This document shows, in pieces, positions 16,901 to 25,152 of a stretch of 37,477 nt of DNA. The notes below the pieces were generated by a model. That model was not told the DNA's origin. It worked only from the letters and a program-made list of their open reading frames with translations, and ran no database searches. Numbering within the stretch: position 1 is the stretch's first letter; every line of letters begins with the position of its first letter. The stretch lies in IMG/VR virus record IMGVR_UViG_3300049846_001677, positions 1 to 37,477 of that record. The stretch is one strand, 5' to 3'. Source of the stretch: a virus. A program made the position numbers and the translations under genes.

Positions 16901-18171
16901 CTCATGCGCTCGTAGGCGGCAGCCAGCCCGGAGACGGTCGGGTTGCCGGGGATGGTTGTAATTCGCCCGAGGTTGTCGCGCTCAAACGCCTTCCGCGCTA
17001 CATCTTCGACCGCAATGCCAGCGCGGGCAGCCTGCGACTCGACGATGGGCTTAAGCTGCTCCCGCGCCTTAAAGATGGGGTAGACCGTCTCCTCGCGCAG
17101 AATTGGTTCGCGAAAGATGGTCTTGGCCACAGAGTTGTACGCCTTGTCCATTACGCTCAGCGGCTTTCGCTCCAGCTTCGGCAAGTCAAAGATGCTCGCC
17201 TTGCTGTAATCAGGGAGGCCGGGGTCTTGTGGTGGGATGGGGCGCTTGGGGGCTTCCTCTGCCACCATTCCAAGCCGGGGCGCCGTCCTCCCAACACGCC
17301 CAGCCACCTTCGCCCCAGCCACGCCGCCGATGCCGGCCGCGAGCAATTGCGCACCTGCACTGTCAAAGCCCATCCGGTCCGCAGCCTCAGATGCGAGCGC
17401 TCCGCCAACGGTTGCCCCAGCCACGGCCGTACCAGGGACCTCGAAGCTCCGCGCGATTGGGCCAGCGATAATGCCCGCTTTGGAACTACGGACAGCTGCA
17501 GGGAGCAGCCGGGACGCATGCTTAGCCGCGCCGATGCCGACAAAGTTCAGCGGGTCATACGCGGCCTGGAGGAGAAAGCGTTCGCCTGCGGAAAGGTTGG
17601 GGTCGCGTAGCCGCTCATCGCTAGCGGTGCGCGCTTCCTTGTAGGTCTCGACCGGGCTCCGCGTAAACGCTTCAGCGAGTGAGCGGCCCACGTCCTTGAA
17701 CCCCGGCTTGCTCCGGTAGGTCTGTCCTGTCTTGGGGTCGACCTGCGTTTCCTGGCCGGTAACACCCGTGACCACGGACGCGAGGGGTGCGCCTACGTAC
17801 TTTCGCCCAGCGTCGAGCGCGGTGGTGGCCCCCTTGATGGCGGGCTCCACAAACTCCGGGGTGATGCGGTCGAGTGCGCCAATAACGCCGCCCTGCTTCG
17901 GCTTTGTGGGCGTGGGCTGGAATGGCTGCGAGACGAATGAAAGCGCCGACGCGGCTCCGCGGGCAGCAGACTGCCGTGCTGGGCTTGGTCGTTCCTGGCG
18001 GGCGGCCTGGACATCTGGCATCGTCAGCGCGGTTTCTTCGAGCTTGGCGCGCGCTCCGCCGTAGTCTCCGGCATCGACGTAGGGCTGTATCGCCTGCGTG
18101 GCGCGCTGGAGCTCGGCAATCATGCGCTGCCGTCGTTGCCGCCGGGACTCGTACCGCCATTCAGCGGCCAT
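13888..18171 (-). CDS. Large internal virion / ejection-type protein
   Basis: 1427 aa, the largest gene. The N-terminus is basic and helical (WRYESRRQRRQRMIAELQRA). Around residues 235-300 there is an Ala/Gly-rich hydrophobic stretch (GTAVAGATVGGALASEAADR, LAAGIGGVAGAKVAGRVG) that could insert in a membrane. Long charged helices follow (about 560-790). Near 980-1060 the segment NRFAGDAGEMALFAPRFFQ and MRFRVKGQDVSIFGPWDSLA recalls large polyvalent/internal virion proteins of phages. With the neighbouring 496-aa protein and transglycosylase it probably forms the set ejected with DNA. The ejection role is inferred from size, composition and position; no nuclease or polymerase motif is seen. Confidence 0.65.
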   Translation of the reverse strand: MAAEWRYESRRQRRQRMIAELQRATQAIQPYVDAGDYGGARAKLEETALTMPDVQAARQERPSPARQSAARGAASALSFVSQPFQPTPTKPKQGGVIGALDRITPEFVEPAIKGATTALDAGRKYVGAPLASVVTGVTGQETQVDPKTGQTYRSKPGFKDVGRSLAEAFTRSPVETYKEARTASDERLRDPNLSAGERFLLQAAYDPLNFVGIGAAKHASRLLPAAVRSSKAGIIAGPIARSFEVPGTAVAGATVGGALASEAADRMGFDSAGAQLLAAGIGGVAGAKVAGRVGRTAPRLGMVAEEAPKRPIPPQDPGLPDYSKASIFDLPKLERKPLSVMDKAYNSVAKTIFREPILREETVYPIFKAREQLKPIVESQAARAGIAVEDVARKAFERDNLGRITTIPGNPTVSGLAAAYERMSPFLTTEQRQAMEYIRAELAPFKAKLDEAGVVIHNRPDIEPGGFYIPRGSAEIEGMDLPRAYGGGRPGSRTGPLAHAKFKTQEEAFAKGYEYASLQEAVESMARITGRHAIDNHIREYLKGVTLDDFPEVRVASTPADRMPNNIRAHWQDLTAELGKVKSRLATAEKRARIAISKEDELDKAVAEFDRGIPDEGTRGVARVGTRVQQEAARGERMAAQGEKLAGDKSRRKMTAGGPIRTSQPATEAERLRARFYEARAEEIQRVTDKVGELIPPDVDRLRFLETAMNRTQRRINVLRQRGGKYNIAADSLQREIEHIQERIKEFRPTYKAALEQSHKVGRGEGIIQMAGLEQYGFPAEMANVANKFLNAEKPASGKGAQLIEAANAFNTLSRGLRATLDVSFMGIQGAIGLARNPVAYAKALKVAFQSMADETVLGSYIKQFDEKALRAGRPTSREWAARGLHIGGTQTEFTIGSGLGKIGDALQYGGKVNPIRGSNRAFGNFGDALRLELANTAYGSSKFFGFNMQDPKNLESVASAVDRATGWSPNRFAGDAGEMALFAPRFFQSQLEFLTQAAAGGGPGAWEARRMLAQFVGLGVMTTVMANVAQEDGIPLEQVFDPMSSNFMRFRVKGQDVSIFGPWDSLARGIVNTVKDDGDPRAFYRSKASPLVGTAWTLLSGQNFRGENRSVGSVLRELVAPFSVSDSVLLGGDKGPIPTGLGLTGIKASAMTPTEQLDALARAKYNESFYDLDPSQKKAMKEAHPELWERAVSRKDQAGQQWEEVKAQYVSDQRQRDNDLLSGKITVEQWRDARSNEIAERSGQFQAIFKDKHFENRANPILQGYFDALDKADNHGVFNYDVVESYLATLDDAGRKYIADNVGVDATPLEKLRKKLAAEYYDIPQYRGYDADTGHEINNLFQVVANTATSGSDAAKLRALRQIAASGQWSEQAVRGVRRSILGLLRESRGRGQYARSHPEIAILTGRGPLTPEMAASIRRVLPDNS

Positions 18172-18173
18172 GG

Positions 18174-19664
18174 TTACCTCCCGTAGGTCGCGACAGGAAG
18201 GGTGCCCCCGGTCGGGGCCGCGCGGCGTGCCTGTTCGTACACGTCCCGGAAGTCAACGCCATAGGCGCCGTAGAGCCCCTGGGCCTGGTCGAACTCGCTG
18301 GGGTTCAACTCCGACAGCGTCTTGTAGTTGAGCGCCCACGGCATATTGCTTACGCCGATGCGCGGATTGTTCAGTGATGCCCCGAAGGCGCCGTAGGGCC
18401 GTGAGCCCGCTTGTCCGGTGAGCTTCTGGATAAAGGGCTGGTTCCCGAGTTGCTGCGGGCTGTAGCGGTTCACCTGAATCGTCCCGGTGCCGATGCCAGC
18501 GTCATACACGCCACCCTCTGCCGCGCGCGGGACGCCCCGAGGGATAGGATTGTTGCCGATGGGGATAACGCCGATACGGTCGTTTGGGTCGGGGTTGAGG
18601 TTGACGACCATCTCTTCCACGCCGGTCCGCCTGCCCGGCGCGTCGCCGACGACGGCCATGCCTCGGGGCTGGCCAGCACCACCACCGAAGATGCGCCCGA
18701 TGTCGATGTTCCCACCAAGCTGACCGCCGCCGAGGGGCATACCAGGGCGCATGCCGGGGGTCTCAATCGGCTGCGTCTGAATAGGCGGGGGCTGACCGCC
18801 GGGCTGGGCTGGTGCGGGGCTAGGCGCAGGGGAGGGCATACCTGCGGCTGGAGCCCCGCCTGTAACTGGGGGCTGGGCACCCTGAACCTGTTGGCGCATC
18901 GGGTTGAACAGCGACATCACGTCGATGTTCTGTGTCGCCTGCGGGTCCGGTGCACTGAGCCCATTCAAGAGCGAGTTGTACTTGACCCAATCCTGAGGGC
19001 CGGAGCGGTCGGCCAGCATCCCGAGGGCCTGGAGTTCGCGGCCAGCGAGGGTGTCGGCGCGATTGAACGCCGAGTTCTCCTGGTCCATGCCGAGGCGGCG
19101 TTCGTCCAGCCCGAGCCGGGCCATGTTGTATTTCTCTTGGGCGTCCGCCAGCTTCAGGTTTAGGTCGTACTGAAGCTGCGCCATCTTCTCATTGAACGCG
19201 CGGGACGCTTGCTGCTCGCCGAACTGGAGCTTGTCCAATTCGTACTGACGCTGAGCCTGTGCCTGCTGTTCCGCGAATGTCGCGTTGAACTGCCGCGTCT
19301 GCTCGTTGAGTGTGTCCTGCGCAATCTTGGTGCGGGCCGCGTTGTCGGCGATAGTCGCTTCGTCGATGCGAATCTGTGAGCCCGTCACCACGCTCTGCGA
19401 CGTTGAGGTCGGTGGCACCTTCTGGCCACCTGGGAGGACGACAGAGCCAGACGCAGCATCCCATGAGCCAGGCGGAGGAGGGGCGCCGATGCTAATCCAT
19501 ACGCCTGGAGGGATGGTCGCGCCCTTGGGAAGCGGCGTGCCGTCAGGGGCGTAGACTGGCTGGCCGCCGTAGTCGTCAACATTCGAGGGCCCGGCTCCAC
19601 CGGTCTGGACAAGCTGGCCGACCGTGAATCCGCCAGCAGGGACGCCTGAATACTGTCCTGCCAT
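18174..19664 (-). CDS. Coiled-coil internal virion-type protein
   Basis: 496 aa. Residues about 100-215 are a long Gln/Ala-rich coiled coil (TRQFNATFAEQQAQAQRQYE, RAFNEKMAQLQYDLNLKLAD). Residues about 255-330 are Pro/Gly/Gln-rich and probably disordered. The C-terminal 170 residues are mixed, with a helical end (NPSEFDQAQGLYGAYGVDFR). Coiled coil plus Pro-rich linker is typical of internal core or ejection proteins of short-tailed phages. It sits between the transglycosylase and the 1427-aa protein with 2- and 8-base gaps. The role is inferred from architecture and position. Confidence 0.6.
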   Translation of the reverse strand: MAGQYSGVPAGGFTVGQLVQTGGAGPSNVDDYGGQPVYAPDGTPLPKGATIPPGVWISIGAPPPPGSWDAASGSVVLPGGQKVPPTSTSQSVVTGSQIRIDEATIADNAARTKIAQDTLNEQTRQFNATFAEQQAQAQRQYELDKLQFGEQQASRAFNEKMAQLQYDLNLKLADAQEKYNMARLGLDERRLGMDQENSAFNRADTLAGRELQALGMLADRSGPQDWVKYNSLLNGLSAPDPQATQNIDVMSLFNPMRQQVQGAQPPVTGGAPAAGMPSPAPSPAPAQPGGQPPPIQTQPIETPGMRPGMPLGGGQLGGNIDIGRIFGGGAGQPRGMAVVGDAPGRRTGVEEMVVNLNPDPNDRIGVIPIGNNPIPRGVPRAAEGGVYDAGIGTGTIQVNRYSPQQLGNQPFIQKLTGQAGSRPYGAFGASLNNPRIGVSNMPWALNYKTLSELNPSEFDQAQGLYGAYGVDFRDVYEQARRAAPTGGTLPVATYGR

Positions 19665-19672
19665 GGTCTACC

Positions 19673-20917
19673 TCACAATCCCTGCGCCGGGCCGTACGTG
19701 ACGGCTGGCTTCTGTCTGTATTGCCACCACCAGGTATTAGAGTCCGGGTTTGGCGTCCAACTCCCACCCATTGACCGGCCGTCTCCGCCTACCGGGATAG
19801 TTCCCGGAGACGTACTAACTGGGCCGGCCGCCGGACCACCGCCTGCGTTCGGCCCGCCCGCCGCGATGCGTTCGGCTGGGGAGCCGGTTGTGCCCGTCGT
19901 GGCAGTGGCCGTCCCTTGGCCCGGAAGGGCCGCTGAGCCGCCTGCAGGCGTGTTGTAGGGGATGGGAATCTGGCCCGGCTGGGTCTGCATGGCGGGGATA
20001 GTGGGCAACTGGCCGGTCACGCCGAACTGGGAATCGTACTTGGAAAGGTCACCTTCAACGTCCAGGTACTGCGTCCCGCCGTACTTGGCAAAGTCCTGGC
20101 TATTGCGGTCAATCCCGAGGATGTCCGCGTACACGCCGAATGCTGCGCCGAGGTCGTTTGCGCTGAAGGTGTTCTTTCCCGGAGCGGTGCCGTACTTCTG
20201 GACGGTATCCTGCTGGGCCTGCTTGAGCCCTGCCCGCGCGCGTGACTCTTCCTTGCCGCTGAGGAAGCGGTCGATATCCGCGACAACGTGGGCGAGATTC
20301 GTGGAATCGTACTGAAGCCCAGTCTGTACGGCTGCGACGCGCCGGTTAAAATCCGCGGCCGCCGCAGCCACAGCAGGGTCCTCGCTAGTGTCCGGCCGGA
20401 AGCTCCTGGCAAGGTTCCCAATGCTGGTGACTTCCTGGAGCCACGTATCGTATTCGTCCGTGCCCGGTGGCGGCGGGCTCATGAGAAGCTTGTTGAGCCG
20501 GTCGACAAGTTGGGCGTAGGAGGTTGCCGTGCCAGTGGTGGCGGTGTCCGTCATTGGGGTGCCCCCTGGGAAAGGATTGTTGCCGAGCGCGCCAAAACGG
20601 TTGCCACGCTCGTCGACGACGCCCTCGCCCCAGTCAGACCACTTCCCGGAAGCGGCGCCGAGATTCTGGGCCGCGTACCGGATATTGAACTCGGGGTCGA
20701 GGAGCTGCTCTTTGGTTGGGCGTCCGGCCCATCGGTCAGAACTTTGAATCTGAAAGAGGCCGACAGCGACGCCATTGTCGCCTATTGAGGTCGGATTTCC
20801 GGGCGGGACACTCTCGTGCTGGATGACCCAAAGCGCCTTGTCTACCAGTTCAGGCGGGAAATACTTGGCGACCGTGGCGCGCCAGCGCTCTACCTCTGGA
20901 GGAAACTGACTAGCCAT
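19673..20917 (-). CDS. Virion lytic transglycosylase (SLT domain)
   Basis: 414 aa. Residues 14-90 form a lysozyme-like SLT domain: LVDKALWVIQHESVPPGNPT has the catalytic Glu35 followed by Ser36, then GDNGVAVGLFQIQSSDRW (GLFQI motif) and the family-typical LLDPEFNIRYAAQNL. The rest (residues about 130-414) is helical then Gly/Pro/Thr-rich linker with no catalytic motif. Such proteins cut peptidoglycan locally while DNA is injected. It lies two genes after the portal and before two large internal proteins, which fits a virion-associated enzyme rather than the endolysin. Confidence 0.85.
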   Translation of the reverse strand: MASQFPPEVERWRATVAKYFPPELVDKALWVIQHESVPPGNPTSIGDNGVAVGLFQIQSSDRWAGRPTKEQLLDPEFNIRYAAQNLGAASGKWSDWGEGVVDERGNRFGALGNNPFPGGTPMTDTATTGTATSYAQLVDRLNKLLMSPPPPGTDEYDTWLQEVTSIGNLARSFRPDTSEDPAVAAAAADFNRRVAAVQTGLQYDSTNLAHVVADIDRFLSGKEESRARAGLKQAQQDTVQKYGTAPGKNTFSANDLGAAFGVYADILGIDRNSQDFAKYGGTQYLDVEGDLSKYDSQFGVTGQLPTIPAMQTQPGQIPIPYNTPAGGSAALPGQGTATATTGTTGSPAERIAAGGPNAGGGPAAGPVSTSPGTIPVGGDGRSMGGSWTPNPDSNTWWWQYRQKPAVTYGPAQGL

Positions 20918-21229
20918 CTACATGACACCCCCACCGGGATAGGAACCTGCGCCGAGCGGGTCAACGGCCGGCCCCATGCCGCCGTACCGTGGCTCCAGAC
21001 GCGCTAGCGTTTTGATAGCATCGGGGTCTTCCCAATATCGCGGGTCGCCGGCGTCGCGCATGGCAACCAGTCGCATGTACTGCTCGGCCGGGCTCAATGG
21101 CACAGAGAAGGGCGGGAAGCCGTCGGCCATGAGCGCGTCAACGAGCGCGGGTTTGTACTTGTCGTGGAAGTAGCGCGCATGGTCGAGAATGCGATTCCAA
21201 CGCGCGCCGCTCAGCCGTCCGCCTTTCAT
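20918..21229 (-). CDS. Small protein between portal and transglycosylase
   Basis: 103 aa. The ATG at 21229 overlaps the portal stop (ATGA) and the stop abuts the next start. The sequence is helical at the N-terminus (SGARWNRILDHARYFHDKYK) and Pro/Gly-rich at the C-terminus (RYGGMGPAVDPLGAGSYPGGG). No domain is recognised. It is translationally coupled to the portal, so a role in head assembly or DNA ejection is likely, but this rests on position alone. Confidence 0.6.
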   Translation of the reverse strand: MKGGRLSGARWNRILDHARYFHDKYKPALVDALMADGFPPFSVPLSPAEQYMRLVAMRDAGDPRYWEDPDAIKTLARLEPRYGGMGPAVDPLGAGSYPGGGVM

Positions 21230-23277
21230 GCACCTACCCTCGACATGGAGCCCTGCCCGGCACTTGCGCTCGATGCGCTCTGCGGGGCTGGCCCAGACTT
21301 GGTTTCAAACGGGGCCGCACTACCCGCCGCGCCGGCCCCGCCCACCGATGGCGGCTGCATCTGCGCTGGCACAGCGCCGACGTTCATACCCTGCGGCTGG
21401 CTCTGGAGCGGGTTGCCGTATTGGTCAACGAGCCCACTGGCTGGCTGCTGGGGTTGCATGTACGTCCCCATGACCTCGGCCTTGGCTTCTTCGATGACCA
21501 TGCGGGCAAGTTCGGCTTCCATCGTATCCTCGATGATGTCCTCGTCCTCGGCCTCGAAGTCGTCGATGCCGTGGGCTTCCTGGACGCGCCAGCGGGAGAT
21601 AAAGCCTTCCTTGTTGGCTTGGCGCCGGGCCTGCTGCACGGCAATACGATTAACATCACTGAGCGGGTCGATGGTGCAGACGATGGGCGTCTCATCGATA
21701 TCGTCCGGGCTCAGCCCCAGCCATGCCGTCCCGCCCTTCCGTCCGTTGCTCATCACGCCCGAGAGGTACCAAGGGAGCTTGTCGCGGCGGATGGTGACGC
21801 GAATCTTGTTGATGAGGTCCGCGTGCGCCCGCGAAGCGTTGTCCAACGCGACCTCGTACATGCTCTGCGCCGCGCTCTGGAGGGCGTTGATGGCGTACCC
21901 CGCAGGGTCGCTGCCGGGAGACTCACCCTGTGCAATCGGGTTGAGCCCGGAAATTTGAATCAACTGCATGATTTCGGCACGCAGCCGGGACGAGTCGAAC
22001 GGGACAAACTGCGAGGTCACGTTGACCGGCACTTCACCCGGCCGAAGCCGTGGCACGTTTCCATTGCTGAAGTCGAGCGGCGGTGGAGCATCGTTCTGGC
22101 CCGGTGGCACCACGTCCCGCATCCCGCCGTTCGGCCCCTGCGGCTGCGTGATGACCACCTTGGGCTTCGAGAGCGTAAAGGCCGTATCGGTGTCCAGGGT
22201 CATGAGCCAGTCAATCGCCTTCTCTAGGCCGCTCATCCCCCAGAACACGCCCTGGTAGCGCTCCGTCCGGTTCGGACTGCCAGTCGTCATGCCCTCGTAA
22301 AGGACGATGGGGACGAAGCTGAACCCATGCTCGACCGGCCCCTCCACGCACTTGTTATCCACAAAGAACGCGTACCAGCGCTTGTCGTAGTACCAGACAC
22401 ACTTCGCCACATCCATCGGCCGGTCGCTGTTCGACGTGTTCCACGATGGCGACCCCGTCCGCTTCGACAGCGACTCCGCCCGCCATTCGGTGTACTCCTT
22501 CTCGCTCAGCCGCCGCTTCAAGACCGAATCCATGACGCCGATGGCAACATCCTGCTCGATGAGCGCGGTACACACTTCGTCGCCGTCCTCATCCCACATG
22601 AGCGAAAGCGGGTCAATGGGCCGGATACCGTACGGGTCACCCGCGCGCTTGAAGTCTTCCTCTGTGCGTCTCAGGTACGCCTTGGGCGTCTCCCCGTCCC
22701 GCATTTCATGGTCCATGTCGTCATATGCGCCAGTCCGGTAGATGAGCAGCGCCCCGAGCCCGTCCCCAAGCTGGTTATCGACAATGACGCGGAGCTTTGC
22801 CTTCTGACGTTCCATGGCTGGCCAGAAGTTGTTTGCCCACCGGGTCTGCTTCTCCGACCGCTCTTTGTCGTCCTCTTTGCCACCGGCTGGCTCGACCCGA
22901 AACTTAGGGGGATTGCGCGTCGCCATCGCAGCCACGCGCATAATCATGTTGTGGCCGAGACGGGAGTGAATGTGCTCATCCGTGCCGATGCTCAGCTGCT
23001 TGGCCCACTTCTCCGGCATCTTGGCGCGGAGATAGCGCACGTCACGTTCAAGGCGAATCTGGTTGTGCCAGGTGGAGAAGTCCCCGCGCAGCCGCTCCAA
23101 CGCGCTCAGGACATCCTTCTCTGACGGCTTTGGGTAGCGCTCCTTCCAGGAATCGTGCGCGTCACGAAGCTCGCGGAGCGTCCGTGGGTCGTCGGAAAGT
23201 TCACGCTCGATATCGGCCGTGATGTCTGAGAGGGCCAACCTGGCCGTCCGGCCGCCGTGCGCAAGGGAAAACCGCAC
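21226..23277 (-). CDS. Portal protein
   Basis: 683 aa. Features of phage portals include the N-terminal helical clip region with RVAAMATRNPPKFRVEPAGG, the PYGIRPIDPLSLMWDEDGDE segment, the strand FVDNKCVEGPVEHGFSFVPI, the LEKAIDWLMTLDTDTAFTLSK crown-side helices and the C-terminal low-complexity tail (QPQQPASGLVDQYGNPLQSQ). It forms the dodecameric ring for DNA entry and exit and binds terminase. The gene lies 69 bases after the large terminase gene, the usual order. The start is uncertain: GTG at 23277 has no strong Shine-Dalgarno, and a TTG about 18 codons in, preceded by AGG, is an alternative. Confidence 0.85.
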   Translation of the reverse strand: MRFSLAHGGRTARLALSDITADIERELSDDPRTLRELRDAHDSWKERYPKPSEKDVLSALERLRGDFSTWHNQIRLERDVRYLRAKMPEKWAKQLSIGTDEHIHSRLGHNMIMRVAAMATRNPPKFRVEPAGGKEDDKERSEKQTRWANNFWPAMERQKAKLRVIVDNQLGDGLGALLIYRTGAYDDMDHEMRDGETPKAYLRRTEEDFKRAGDPYGIRPIDPLSLMWDEDGDEVCTALIEQDVAIGVMDSVLKRRLSEKEYTEWRAESLSKRTGSPSWNTSNSDRPMDVAKCVWYYDKRWYAFFVDNKCVEGPVEHGFSFVPIVLYEGMTTGSPNRTERYQGVFWGMSGLEKAIDWLMTLDTDTAFTLSKPKVVITQPQGPNGGMRDVVPPGQNDAPPPLDFSNGNVPRLRPGEVPVNVTSQFVPFDSSRLRAEIMQLIQISGLNPIAQGESPGSDPAGYAINALQSAAQSMYEVALDNASRAHADLINKIRVTIRRDKLPWYLSGVMSNGRKGGTAWLGLSPDDIDETPIVCTIDPLSDVNRIAVQQARRQANKEGFISRWRVQEAHGIDDFEAEDEDIIEDTMEAELARMVIEEAKAEVMGTYMQPQQPASGLVDQYGNPLQSQPQGMNVGAVPAQMQPPSVGGAGAAGSAAPFETKSGPAPQSASSASAGQGSMSRVGA

Positions 23278-23346
23278 GCCCCATCTAGGGACACAGCGCA
23301 GGGTGACTAGGGCAAGCGTACCACAATGTCATTCACGGAATGCAGG

Positions 23347-24936
23347 TCACCATCGCACTCCCGAGTAGGCCGTCGTCTGGCCCTGGCTCGAATTGAGTAT
23401 CAGGAAGTGTAGGCCCAGAACGCCAAGGCGCCGCGCGTCCATGGCGTCGGCATGGTTCGCCACCGGCGTATCCGTTGCGTACTCGTCTTTGCTGTTTGGG
23501 TCACGCCGCTTGGCCCACCGGTAGCTTGGGAATTCGGCGATGCTGTCCACACACGCCGCGTTGATGGTGAACTGCCCGGACGCCAGGTACCCCCGGAAGG
23601 TGTCGATACCCTCGCCTCGAGCCCAGTTGCCCTTGCGTATCGGCCAGCGATGGCGCTGCGGGTCTTTGCAATCGAGTCCCTCGTCCAACCTGCACATCGC
23701 CCCGAGCGTCGCTATCAAGGTCGGCTGTATCGGGTCGGCCTCAATGAAGTCGATGAGGGCTATCGCGTCTTGCGGCCGGAGGATGTCCGCGTGAATCTCC
23801 TGAGCGCTTGGCGTCCGCCGCTGATACCACTCGGCGTATTGATGGATGCGCCATTGCCGCGTCTCCACATCCGGCCACGCCCCAAGGAACACAAACGCCG
23901 TAGGGTCGCCACCACCAAGGTCGTAGCCCACCACACGATAGGTGCACGCTTCCCAAGGCACCGGGTCGTCCTTGACCACGTGCGTCGCCTTACTGAACTC
24001 GGGGTACACGAGACCCTCGCGCCCCGTGAACGCCTCGTCCGGAGTGCTTGGGTACCAGGCGCTGAACGCGGCGCCGTCCATGTTCGGATATCGTCGCTTC
24101 TCCTCCTCGAGCCATGCTCCATCACGCCCTGGCCGCACGTCCCAAGGGAGGAATACCGGCATCAAGGACTTCGGGCTCAGCGCCGGCAGCGTCCACACGC
24201 CGGATTCATCGATAGCCCAGTCGTCGCGGTCGCCCACGCTCGCGGTCCAAAGGTCATAGAACGCACCGTTAGGCCCAAGGCTGGGGTTCGTCGTGCTCGA
24301 CACGATGGCTTGGCCGCCCGCGCTCAAGGTCGGCCCCACGTGCTCCCAGTTTGTTTCGGCGTACGCGTGCATGGCGAACTCATCGAACACGGCAGCGTCG
24401 AACGTGTAGGACGTGCCGCCCGTCTGCGTCGCTGCGAATATCTGAATCAAGCCCTTGCCCGAAAACTCTGTGATGGGAAGCGCCTTCCGGTACGTGACGC
24501 GCTGCTCCTCCGGAAGCGAGTCGACCATCGCCAGCATGCGGCGCTCGAGCTCGTGCTTGGCCGCTTCCTCGTTCAGGCTCCAGTAGCCTACACGCCAGCC
24601 ATCAAGCACGGCCCTACGGTCGGCGTAGAGTCCCAAGAGCCAAGACATTCCCAACTGACGGGCCTTGAGGATGATGACGCTCTTGCCCTGGTCGAGCAGT
24701 GCAGCTACGAAGCGCTGGTAGGGGAACATCTCGAAGGGGATAAGCTCCGGGTCCGGCGGGTCGCTCAGTATGCGCACGTGCCCGCTCAGTGCTTCTGTCG
24801 TCTCCCAGATGGCCCTACGCGCGGCAGACTTCCGCCGCTTGGCATCCAGTGCCGCCTGTAGAAGTGCAGGATTGGCAAGCAACGTGCGCTCGAGGTCGCG
24901 CACGCGGAACGACGTGGGCCTAAGCGGGCGACTCAT
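23347..24936 (-). CDS. terL: Terminase large subunit
   Basis: 529 aa from ATG 24936, which overlaps the upstream stop (ATGA). ATPase motifs: Walker A-like KARQLGMS at 91-98, Walker B AAVFDEFA with Asp185-Glu186, and coupling motif SSTTNP at 213-218. Nuclease (RNase H-like) motifs: VVGYDLGGGDPT with Asp339 and Asp344, and a C-terminal NHADAMDARR with Asp497 and Asp500. It drives DNA packaging through the portal and cuts the concatemer. Codons 477-487 lie in a 29-bp stretch repeated exactly at 35440-35468 on the same DNA strand orientation. Confidence 0.92.
   Translation of the reverse strand: MSRPLRPTSFRVRDLERTLLANPALLQAALDAKRRKSAARRAIWETTEALSGHVRILSDPPDPELIPFEMFPYQRFVAALLDQGKSVIILKARQLGMSWLLGLYADRRAVLDGWRVGYWSLNEEAAKHELERRMLAMVDSLPEEQRVTYRKALPITEFSGKGLIQIFAATQTGGTSYTFDAAVFDEFAMHAYAETNWEHVGPTLSAGGQAIVSSTTNPSLGPNGAFYDLWTASVGDRDDWAIDESGVWTLPALSPKSLMPVFLPWDVRPGRDGAWLEEEKRRYPNMDGAAFSAWYPSTPDEAFTGREGLVYPEFSKATHVVKDDPVPWEACTYRVVGYDLGGGDPTAFVFLGAWPDVETRQWRIHQYAEWYQRRTPSAQEIHADILRPQDAIALIDFIEADPIQPTLIATLGAMCRLDEGLDCKDPQRHRWPIRKGNWARGEGIDTFRGYLASGQFTINAACVDSIAEFPSYRWAKRRDPNSKDEYATDTPVANHADAMDARRLGVLGLHFLILNSSQGQTTAYSGVRW
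23480..23508. repeat. 29-bp exact direct repeat, copy 1 (inside terL)
   Basis: Positions 23480-23508 are identical over 29 bases to 35440-35468 (both begin TACTCGTCTTTG and end TCACGCCG). The flanking bases differ on both sides. Here the minus strand encodes RRDPNSKDEY of the terminase nuclease domain, so this is the likely source copy. Confidence 0.95.
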
Positions 24937-25121
24937 GCATACCAACGGGTCACAGCGTTGTAGGCCGCGGTAACCGCGGGGTTGCCGATGTACTCCAGGA
25001 GCGCAGCATCCGCCCTTAGGTGCGCGTCCTCCGTGTCACTGAGTTCCGCCGCCTCTGAGAGAGCCCGCAGCAAGTGCAGTAGGTCGCCGGGCCTTGGTGG
25101 CCGAACTGGGGTCGCGCTCAT
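24933..25121 (-). CDS. Small conserved protein upstream of terminase
   Basis: 62 aa (helical: GDLLHLLRALSEAAELSDTE, then DAALLEYIGNPAVTAAYNAV, ending RWYA). It overlaps the terL start by four bases. Short helical proteins of this pattern precede terL in other phages. They may assist the terminase, but no function is known. It is too short and lacks the HTH expected of a small terminase. Confidence 0.6.
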   Translation of the reverse strand: MSATPVRPPRPGDLLHLLRALSEAAELSDTEDAHLRADAALLEYIGNPAVTAAYNAVTRWYA

Positions 25122-25152
25122 GTGGGGCTAACCTCAAGTACGCGCCATGTCC

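Noticed and set aside
23280-23346. Terminator or promoter between terL and portal
   Set aside because: The 69-base gap shows no stem with U-tract and no convincing -35/-10 pair on the minus strand.
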